Positions 34,951 through 44,600 of a stretch of DNA of 64,000 nt are shown here, one piece after another; position 1 is the first letter of the stretch; each line of letters starts with the position of its first letter. Made by a program: the position numbers and the translations under genes. Source of the DNA: Isoetes taiwanensis (taxonomy: Eukaryota > Streptophyta > Lycopodiopsida > Isoetales > Isoetaceae); contig JAJEKV010000009.1 of assembly GCA_021234155.1 (NCBI GenBank), positions 7,799,546 through 7,863,545 of the forward strand. The letters run 5' to 3'. A model generated the notes under the pieces. The model did not search any database. It had not been told where the DNA came from and saw only the letters and a program-made list of their open reading frames with translations.

Positions 34951-35253
34951 ATGGATTGTGAGCAAATGTTCTCGTGTGTGTTTAGAACTAGAGATGATAG
35001 AGCTTCGGCAGTCCCTGACTATCTAAAGCCAAATACACATCTGGAAGTGGTGCTGAGTGGAACTGAAACTGTCGTGATTAGCTCCACCGACATCAAAATT
35101 TTGGAAGCTAATACTGCTGATGGGTTCAATGATCAATTGATCCTCCTCTTCTCAAGGTGATACTTTCATCCGAGTTGTGATCATCGAGGATTGTGCCAGA
35201 TGATATGCATATGTTTGCAGATACATGGAATACTACTTGATTCTCCAAGGAAT
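34951..35253 (+). pseudogene. Ulp1/C48 protease-like gene, part left of the CACTA insertion
   Basis: Exon 34951-35156 ends in SSTDIKILEANTADGFNDQL and ILLFS. Splicing at AAG|GTGATA (35157) to TTTGCAG|ATAC (35220), a 64-bp intron, continues in frame with RYMEYYLILQG. The pattern xDixxLxxxxxxNDqlIxFxxxYxxxxL is the start of the Ulp1/SENP cysteine protease domain (de-SUMOylation; also common in plant transposons). The catalytic His/Asp/Cys lie further C-terminal and are not seen. The exon is cut at 35253 by the CACTA element and resumes at 50784. Confidence 0.68.
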
Positions 35254-35280
35254 CACAACAAGAGAATGGACTTTTAGCGA

Positions 35281-35770
35281 CGTGGGCTTGCGACGTCTGT
35301 GCGACGTGACGTCACAAATAACGTCACCATCGCGGCGTCCGCGTCGCGGGCACGCGTCATCGCGGCGTATGGTCGCGGCGTCGACCGCGTATGGTGCGGC
35401 GTCGACATCGTGGCGTCGCCCGGTGGACGGCAGTGTCACGCCCGGTGACGGCAGGTGTCCGCGCCGGTCGCGTCGCATGCGGCGTATGGTGCGGCGTCGA
35501 CAGCGTGGCGTAGCGGATCTGTCACGCCCGGTGGGCGCTTGCGCCCGTGGGCCGGCAGTGTGATGTTTACGGCGTGGCGTCGCATGCGGCGTCGTATATG
35601 TGACGTATGTGGCGTATGTATGTCGTATATGACACGTCGATGCGTATATGTGGCGTATATGACACGTCCATGCATTATATGTGGCGTATATGACACGTCA
35701 TTATGTATATGTGACGTATATGACACGTTAGTGCGTATATGTGGCGTAGGTGGTCGCATGTGGCGTATAT
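35281..35770. repeat. CACTA left subterminal repeats
   Basis: 35281-35590 is very CpG-rich, with repeated GCGACGT, GGCGTCGAC and CGTCGCATGCGGCGTA words. 35600-35765 is an array of a ~33-bp unit containing GTATATGACACGTC. In CACTA elements such subterminal repeats are bound by the TnpA-type protein. The GCGACGTCTG word also occurs in the right subterminal region. Confidence 0.85.
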
Positions 35771-36082
35771 TTTTATACACGAAGTTTTGGTTTTTAGGAT
35801 TACAAATTCAATACACCCGCGATTGATACACATGCGAAAAAGACTCGACGACCAACCTGCGACTTCATTTAAGCGTGTTGCACGCACATGCATCATCACG
35901 ATAGATGTGCTACCGCATGAATTACCTCCTTCATCTAGACTTTGAAAAAATGGTTTTTTTTTTGGGCTTTGAGAGATTGCAAGAGCTGGAAAAATATTGT
36001 CTCGAACTATATCGACAAACTAAAGAAGCACATATGGATACGTCAATACTGGGGAAGAAGGTTATGATTTAAAATCTCATCT

Positions 36083-36391
36083 TTGGGTATACAAGTAATT
36101 CTAATGGCACTATGGAAGTTGAAAGATCAACATCAAGGTTGGAATCGGCCACAATGCTTGAACTTGCAACTTTACACCTTAAACGTCGGGGATGATTTTG
36201 TGATATATGATGGTGGAGGAATTTATGTTTCAATTGCACAAGTTCCATATGAAGCCGACCCCATTGATGAGGATTTTGAAAAGCCGAGATACTATGTGGC
36301 TACACTGTTGATGGCCTTGTTTGGGAGATCCATACATGGAAAGTGGAATTGGAACATAGCTCACGGCCGCTATGCCATAAAGAGTATCTAA
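36083..36391 (+). other. coding-like fragment inside the CACTA element
   Basis: An open frame of 102 codons contains VGDDFVIYDGGGIYVSIAQV and YEADPIDEDFEKPRYYV. The spacing of GDDF, IYV, IAQ and RYYV faintly recalls a BAH-like chromatin domain, but conserved tryptophans are missing, so this is not claimed. It is probably a captured gene piece. Confidence 0.3.
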
Positions 36392-36865
36392 ACCGCCAAT
36401 TTTACCTTGGAAGTCTTCAAAGTAGAGCATGTCATGGTGCAAAGGAAAATGGGCTTCGACACGGAGCTTAGGGATCACAAAGGCGGTTGAGCTTGCCGAC
36501 ATTCTTTGGGGTCCTTTGGTGCGGTTTTTAACGCCATGCTTTCGATTGTTTTAAACTTCATGACTCATGAACTTGTTCCGTTTGAGCCAAGATTTTTATG
36601 GGTTCTTCTTTGCATCGATTGTATGATCCGACCAATCACAACATACGGCACCAAAAATCATCGCTTTTTTCGAAAATCTCTTAACCGTCTTTTTTTAATT
36701 TCTTCATTATGGCCATTACGAGGTTGTGGAGGTTGTTGCCTTCTTGGACAAGTTTGTTCATCGAAAATCAAGAGAATTGTGGAGTTGGTTGAACTAAAAT
36801 ATTTTAATTGGTCATCTAGCAAAATGCTTTGGGAAGAAAATAAGTGTATTCTCTCGCAACATTCA

Positions 36866-36979
36866 TTCTAGAACTTTCTACAACATTCTGGAATTTTCTA
36901 GAAGGATTCCTTAGGCTCACCCAAGATTCTCTTATATTTTAAAACTTTTTAAAACTTTCTAGAACATTCTAGAACTTTC
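36866..36979. promoter_or_regulatory. two heat-shock-element arrays
   Basis: 36866-36903 reads as eight alternating TTC/GAA units in strict 5-bp phase, with one mismatch (CAA at 36881). 36957-36979 has five perfect units (TTCtaGAAcaTTCtaGAAc plus TTC). Three or more such units define an HSF-binding heat-shock element. The arrays lie 1.6-1.7 kb inside the left end of the CACTA element, next to no intact gene. Confidence 0.7.
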
Positions 36980-37042
36980 GTATATGTGACATATGTGACA
37001 TATGTGTCGTAGAAGGTCGCATGTTCCAGAAAGGCACCATCT

Positions 37043-37490
37043 TCATTGTGCCCTTAAGCCCCAGCAAGCACGTGAACTTTTAGTGTGAGCTTTTCTAATG
37101 GATTGAGCTTCATCCAGAATAATTCTAAACCACCTAATGTTCGACAGTGTGCCCCTTAGCCTGGGGGGCTGCTTCTTTTCATCCTCTTCAGATGGCTTCT
37201 GTAATTCAGAACAAATGGTTCCATATGTAGTAAGCACAATGTCGTGCTTACAAAGTTCAACACAATTTATTCTTCTCTGATCTTCATGGTATATGTACCT
37301 GCGATAGCTTGGCGGATGGTGCTACTTTTTCCTTCAATTCATGTTCCCATTGTTTTAAAAAAGCGATTTAGGGCAAACAATCAAGGTGCTCTGCATTCTT
37401 CTACATTGTATCTTTGGCGTTTTGGCGGTCTAGCCTTCAAAATCAAAGCAATTGCGGAGATTGTCTTTCCAAATCCCCGATAATTTGGTA
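37043..37490 (-). pseudogene. SNF2-family helicase fragment captured in the CACTA element
   Basis: On the minus strand, GFGKTISAIALILKARPP (about 37470-37417) matches helicase motif I (Walker A, normally GLGKT with lysine and threonine kept). At 37250-37045 come DIVLTTYGTICSEL, LSNIRWFRIILDEAQSIR (motif II as DEAQ) and a C-terminal stop. The order and spacing fit the N-terminal ATPase lobe of the Rad5/Rad16/HLTF-like SNF2 group. A frameshifted stretch separates the two pieces, and the second lobe is absent. It is likely acquired genomic sequence and not functional. Confidence 0.8.
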
Positions 37491-37499
37491 ATTATAAAC

Positions 37500-38640
37500 A
37501 TATGAGTTCCCCAATGCATACTGAGTTCAGATTTCTCCATCCAAGCAAGGGCAATACGCTATATTACATCCCAACCATGTCAATTGCAGCTATAAAATAT
37601 GAAATAATAATATATCTAGTCATACACGTGCTTGAAGTTCTATTGTTATCGGTCATTGTCTAGATTTGGTTCTTCATCTCCTGCAATTGTATTCTAATAT
37701 TCTAACCAATTTATCGAGTCCGGTTGCTTGATGGCTAATATGGGAATTTGTGCACAAATGAGTCTCGGCTTGTAGGCTGCGGCGAATGCATTCTTATCAA
37801 GTTCGACGACCTGCAAATAATCTCGGTGTGGCGAAGATATTACGTAGTTTTCACGATGGGGGTTGGCAAGGAGTATAGAAAATGATGCTGGCGTCATCTT
37901 TTTAGAGAGCTTGGATTCACGTTTGATCTTGAGCCATCGTGCCACAAAAGTTCACCTAGAGGATATTATGCTAGACACTCCACCGGATATTTACGTGGTG
38001 GATCTAGTTGGCTCTCAAGATAGTGTAGATTGGTTAGATAAGAAAGTCCTTGAGGCCCGGCATTTCATTTCGTGCTTGTGCAACCTAGTGGGCTTGATTT
38101 GATAAGCGATTAGCGTTGGATTTTTGTTTCATTTCGTCATTCCAAAAATCAACGCAGGAGAAGCACATTTGCCTTGCGATGGAATTGTGGAGAAAAAAAA
38201 AAGGTAAGATGCTTACGTTTATAGATTAAAATCAATGCATGTGGAAATTTAGATCTTTTTTTATTGGGATAGTTAGCAAAGTTATGTCTTACGCAAAAGG
38301 CTTTGGAGCGAGTTTGTCAAGGCAAAAGAATTTGCAGTGAATGATGTGGTTTCGTTTGAGAGAGATATCCAAGGTAAAAATTTTACATCACCGGCGAAGG
38401 GATCCTTCTGGCGGTCTTTGGAAATTACAAAGTTGATGCGAGGATGCAACAACCCTTTGTAGAAAGTTTTTTAGTTTTTTGGAGTCGATATTTGGTATTG
38501 AAGCAACTTAAATTCTATCTTTTGATATAACTATAATATGGTAGTTTTGAGCTCGGATTAGCTCTGGTTGATCGAATTTTTTGAGCTCGAAATTTAGCTT
38601 ATGGTTGATCCAGATTTTTTGAGGCCTTTGCCTTATGTAT
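37500..38640. other. CACTA interior without recognised gene
   Basis: Short unrecognised ORFs occur on both strands (for example 37694-37945 minus and 37863-38099 plus, mutually overlapping). This may be decayed captured sequence. No repeat or RNA gene stands out. Confidence 0.45.
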
Positions 38641-38644
38641 ATAA

Positions 38645-41600
38645 GCATGAGAAGCCGGTAGCTGCAAAGAGAATCTGGAGCAAGGGGAACCGAGGAGGCG
38701 GAGTTTGGGCTGTCCTCCTCCCGATGTGGCAAGTAGAAGTCGGGGGCTTTTCGATGGCAAGACATTCATAAATTTGCAATTAATGCATTGTACGAAAATA
38801 AATTCTGATTTTTTGCCAGCTGGAATCCTAATCCATTTCCAAAGACACGGCCCAATTTTCGGAAATTTTAGGAGAAGGTCTAGGTCAAAGGGTTAGCATT
38901 AGAAGCGGTCGGGGCAGCCCGTTGGGGAACAACCGAGCCGCACCCTTCCCAAGTCAAACGAGGCCGGGACCTTGCGGGGATCCCTCCAAGAGGGGGGAGT
39001 CCGGACCCCAAGAGGCGGGATCCAAAAAAGTTCCCCGCTGACCCTTCTGGCGGCGCTCCCGGGGTCTGCACGCTAATGACCACCCTCACGGGCCGGTTCC
39101 CCTATCCGGACCGTTGGATCCTCCGTTCGAGGGCCCCTCTTCGAAGGCCCAAAGATTCCCAGATCGTCCGGAGAACTTGTCAAACCGGGGCGCCCCGAGG
39201 TCGGCCTTGTAGAAACCGCAGTGTCTTGTCGTTCGCACGCAGGGAGGCTCGGAATGGCAAATCGACCACGCCAAATCGTCCGGAATGGCGAAATTACCCT
39301 AGGGAGCAAGTTACAAGGTCGGTTTTGCAAAAGAAAGAAACACTCACGCCCTCCCCACGGCATCCCGCATCCACATCCTAGGCCAATTGACTACGAAAGT
39401 GTGATGGAAGTGAGCTACTTTGGTGCTTCTTGGAGGTCGGTGGTCTTACGGCCCACGGAACTTGGTCCCGGGGGCAACGCCGGCGTTCTGAGTCCATTGG
39501 CGAGTCAAATCGTGATTCCGAGAGAGGGAGGTCGCCCGTCCGGCCCCGTGGGCCTTGGGGAGAGGGAAATTCCGGCAAAGCGACTTCAGGGGGATTTTAG
39601 GGTCCGTGCTCAAGCGTCAACACCCCCCCTCCACGTCAAGTCACTTGCGCAAAGGTCCCGCCCGGACAAGGAGAGGGCCTCCAAAACGTAAACCCCGTGG
39701 GTTGCCGCCAGTTCTAGAAGGGTTTGCGTTTTGGGGGCGAGACTTGGTCCACATTGCAGGACCTGGCCGAGAAGCCGCAGCCGGGAATCTGTGAGCAAGG
39801 GGAACTGAGGGAGCGGAGTTTGGGCCTGTCCTCCTCCCGATGTGGCAAGTAGAAGTCGGGGGGCGCTTTTGCAGTGGCAAGACATTCATAAATTCGCAAT
39901 TAATGCATTGTACGAAAATAAATTCTGATTTTTTGCCAGCTGGAATCCTAATCCATTTCCAGCACACAGCCCAATTTTCGAAATTTTCGGAGAAGGTCTA
40001 GGTCAAAGGGTTAGCATTAGAACGGTCGGGGCAGCCCGTTGCAGGGCAACCGAGCTGGCACCCTTCCCCAAGTCAAACGAGGCCAGGACCTTGCAGGGAT
40101 CCCTCACAAGAGGGGAGAGTCCGGACCCCAAGAGGCGGGATCAAAAAAGTTCCCGAGGCAGCCCTTCCTGGCAGCGCTCCCCCGGGGGGCTGCACGCTAA
40201 TGACCACCCTCCCGGAGCCCGGTTCCCCTATCCGACCGTTGGATCCTCCGTTCAGGGGCCCCTCTTCGGGAAGGCCCAAAAGATTCCAGATCGGTCCGAG
40301 AAAACTTGTCAAACCAAGGGCCCCGAGGTCGGCCTTGTAGAAACCGGGCAGATGTCTTGTCGTTCGGACGCCGGGGAGGCTCGGAATGGCAAATCGACCC
40401 CGCCAAATCGTCCGGAATGGCGAAATTACCCTAGGGAGCAAGTTACAAGGTCGGTTTTGCAAAAGAAAGAAACACTCACGCCCTCCACGACAGTATCCCG
40501 CATCCCACATCCTAGGCCAATTGACTACGAGTGTGATGGAAGTGAGCTACTTTGGCGCTTCTTGAGGTCGGGTGGTCTTACGGCACCTTGGTCCCTGTGG
40601 CAACGCCGGCGTTCTGAGTCCATTGGCGAGTCAAATCGCGATTCGGAGAGGGAGGTCGCCGGTCCCCCCTGTGGCCTTGGGGAGAGGAAATTCGACTTCC
40701 GGGGGATTTTAGGGTCCGTGCTGGGCGCCAACACCCCCCACTCCACGTCAAGTCACGGCGCAAGGTCCCGCCCTCGGATCGACAAGGAGAGGGCCTCTAA
40801 ACGTAAACCCCGTGGGTTGCCGTGTTCTAGAAGGGTTTGCATTTTGGGGGCCGAGACTTGGTCCGCTGCACTTGGGACTGGCCGAGAAGCCGGAGCCGAG
40901 AATACGGAGCAAGGGGGAACCGGCGGAGCGAGTTTGGGCCTGTCCTCCTCCCGATGTGGCAAGTAGAAGTCGAGGGCGCTGCGGTGGCAAGACATTCATA
41001 AATTCGCAATTAATGCATTGTACGAAAATAAATTCTGATTTTTGCCGGCTGGAATCCTAATCCATTTCCAAAGACACAGCCCAATTTTTCAAATTTTAGG
41101 AGAAGGTCTAGGGTCAAAGGGTTAGCATTAGAGCGGTCGGAGCAGCCGTTGCGGGGCAACCGAGCTGGCACCCTTCCCCAAGTCAAACGAGGCGGGGACC
41201 TTGCAGGGGATCCCTCACAAGAGGGAGAGTCCTGACCCCAAGAGGCGGGATCCAAAAGTTCCCGAGGCAGCCCTTCCCGGCAAATACCCGGGGGGCTGCA
41301 GCTAATGACCACCCTCCCGAGGGCCGGTTCCCCTATCCGGCCGTTGGATCCTCCGCTCGGGGCCCCTCTTGGAAGGCCCAAAAGATTCCGAGATCGGTCA
41401 GGAGAACTTGTCAAACCGCTGGGCGTCCCGAGGTCGGCCTTGTAGAAACCGGGGTGTCTTGTCGTTGGGCACAGGGGAGGCTCTCGGAATGGCAAATCGA
41501 CCACTGCCAAATCGTCAGGAGAATGGCGAAATTACCCTAGGGAGCAAGTTACAAGTCGGTTTTGCAAAAGAAAGAAAAAACACTCACGCCCTCCACGACA

Positions 41601-44600
41601 AGATCCCGCGATCCACATCCTAGGCCAATTGACTACGAGTGTGATGGAAGTGAGCTACTTTGGCGCTTCTTGGAGGTCGGGTGGTCTTCACGGAACTTGG
41701 TCCCTGTGGCAACGCCGATGTTCTGAGTCCATTGGCAGAGTCAAATCGCGATTCCGGAGAGGGAGGTCGCCATCCGGCCCCTGTGGCCTTGGGAGAGGAA
41801 ATTCGGGCAAGCAGCTTCCGGGATTTTAGGGTCCGTGGCTCAAGGCCAACACCCCCACTCCACGTCAAGTCACGCTAAGGTCCGCCCTGAATCTGACAAG
41901 GAGAGGGCCTCCAAAACGTAAACCCTGTGGGTTGCCATGTTCTAGAAGGGTTTGCGTTTTGGGGCCGAGACTTGGTCCATTGCACTTGGGACCTGGCCGA
42001 AGCCGCAACCCGGAATACGAGCAAGGGGAACCGGCGGGCGGAGTTTGGGCCTGTCCTCCTCCCGTGTGGCAAGTAGAAGTCGGGGGCTTTTGCGGCAAGA
42101 CATTCATAAATTAGCAATTAATGCATTGTACTGAAAATAAATTCTGATTTTTGCCATGTGGAATCCTAATCCATTTCCGGCCACGACCCAATTTTGAAAT
42201 TTTCTGAGAAGGTCTAGGTCAAAGGGTTAGCATTAGAACGGTCGGGAGGCGCCCGTTCTTTAGGGCAACCGAGCCGGCACCCTTCCCCAAGTCAAGCGAG
42301 GCCGGGACCTTGCGAGGGATCCCTCACAAGAGGGGAGAGTCCGGACCCCAAGAGGGGATCCAAAAAGTTCCCCGGCAGCCCTTCCCCGGCAGCGCTCCCC
42401 TGGGTCGTGACGCTTAATGACCACCCTCCTCGAGCCCGGTTCCCCTATCCGGCCGTTGGATCCTCCGCTCAGGGGCCCTCTTCGGGAAGGCCCAAAAGAT
42501 TCCGTGACGGTCCTGAGAACTTGTCAAAACCGCGGGCCCCCGAGGTCGGCCTTGTAGAAACCATGGTGTCTTGTCGTTAGAGACCGGGAGGCTCCGAATG
42601 GCAAATCGACCCTGCCAAATTGTCCTGAATGGCGAAATTACCCTAGGGAGCAAGTTACAAGGTCGGTTTTGCAAAAGAAAGAAACACTCACGCCCTCACG
42701 ACAAGTATCCCGCATCCACATCCTAGGCCAATTGACTACACGAGTGTGATGGAAGTGAGCTACTTTGGCGCTTCTTGGAGGTCGGGTGGTCTTCACGCCC
42801 CGGAACTTGGTCCCCTGTGGCAACGCCGACGCTCGAGTCCATTGGCGAGTCAAATCGCGATTCCGGAGAGGGAGGTCGCCCGTCCGGGCCCCCGGGGCCT
42901 TGGGGAGAGGAAATTCGAGCAAGCGGCTTAGGGGGATTTTAGGGTCCGTGCTCTCTGCGTCAACACCCCCACTCCACGTCAAGTCACGCGCCGAGGTCCC
43001 GCCTCGGATCGGACAAAGGAGAGGGCCTCCAAAACGTAAACCCCGTGGGTTGCGAGTTCTAGAAGGGTTTGCGTTTTGGGGGGCGAGACTTGGTCTGTTG
43101 CACTTGGGACCTGGCGAGAAGCCGCAGAATGAATACGGACAAGGGAACCGACGGAGCCGGAGTTTGGGCCTGTCCTCCTCGATGTGGCAAGTAGAAGTCG
43201 GGGGCGCTTTGCGTGGCAAGACATTCATAAATTCCGCTAATTAATGCATTGTGCGAAAATAAATTCTGATTTTTTGCCAGCCTGAAATCCTAATCCATTT
43301 CGACACACAGCCCAATTTTCGAAATTTTCGGAGAAGGTCTAGGTCAAAGGGTTAGCATTAGAACGGTGGAAAGGCGGTTGCAAGGCAACCGAAATGCACC
43401 CTTCCCCAAGTCAAACGAGGCCGAGGACCTTGCGGGGATCCCTCACAAGAGGGGAGAGTCCCACCCCAAGAGGCGGATCCAAAAGTTCCCAGGCAGCCCT
43501 TCTGGCGGCGCTCCCGGGCCGCTGCACGCTAATGACCACCCTCCCGGGCCCCTGCCCCTATCCCACCCGTTGGATCCTCCGCTCGGGGACCCCTCTTCGG
43601 AAGGCCCAAAAAGATTCCAGATCGGGTCCGGAGAACTTGTCAAACCGCTGAAGCCCCGAGGTCGGCCTTGTAGAAACCGCAGTGTCTTGTCGTTCGGGCA
43701 CCGGGAGGCTCCGGAATGGCAAATCAACCCTGCCAAATCGTCCGGAATGGCGAAATTACCCTAGGGAGCAAGTTACAAGGTCGGTTTTGCAAAAGAAAGA
43801 AACACTCACACCCTCCACGACAGTATCCCGCATCCACATCCTAGGCCAATTGACTACAAGTGTGATGGAAGTGAGCTACTTTGGCGCTTCTTGGAGGTCG
43901 GGTGGTCTTCTGGCCACGGAACATGGTCCCCAGGGCAATGTCGGCGCTCGAGTCCATTGGCGTAGTCAAATCGCGGTTCCCGGAGGGGAGGTCGCCTGGC
44001 CCCGGCCCCTGGGCCTTGGGGAGAGGGAAATTCGGGCAAGCGGCTTCCTGGGATTTTAGGGTCCGGTGGTCAAGGCGTCAACACCCCCACTCCACGTCAA
44101 GTCACGGGCGCAAGGTCCCGCCCGAATCTGACAAGGAGAGGGCCTCCAAAACGTAAACCCTGTGGGTTGCCAGGTTCTAGAAGGGTTTGCGTTTTGGGGG
44201 GCCGAGACTTGGTCTGTTACACTTGGGACTGGCCGGAAGCTGCAGCCCAGAATACGGAGCAAGGGGAACTGGCGGAGATGGAGTTTGGGCCTGTCCTCCT
44301 CCCAATGTGGCAAGTAGAAGTCGGGGGTGCTTTTTTCGCAAGGCAAGACATTCATAAATTACATAATTAATGCATTGTACGAAAATAAATTCTGATTTTT
44401 TGCCGTGGGAATCCTAATCCATTTCCAACACACAGCCCAATTTTCGAAATTTTCGGAGAAGGTCTAGGTCAAAGGGTTAGCATTAGAACGGTCGGGGCAG
44501 CGGTTTGCGAGGGGCAACCGAGCTGGCACCCTTCCCCAAGTCAAACGAGGCGGGGACCTTGCAGGGGATCCCTCACAAGAGGGGAGAGTCCCACCCCAAG

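Noticed and set aside
36083-36391. BAH domain
   Set aside because: Faint spacing resemblance only; key conserved aromatic residues are missing.
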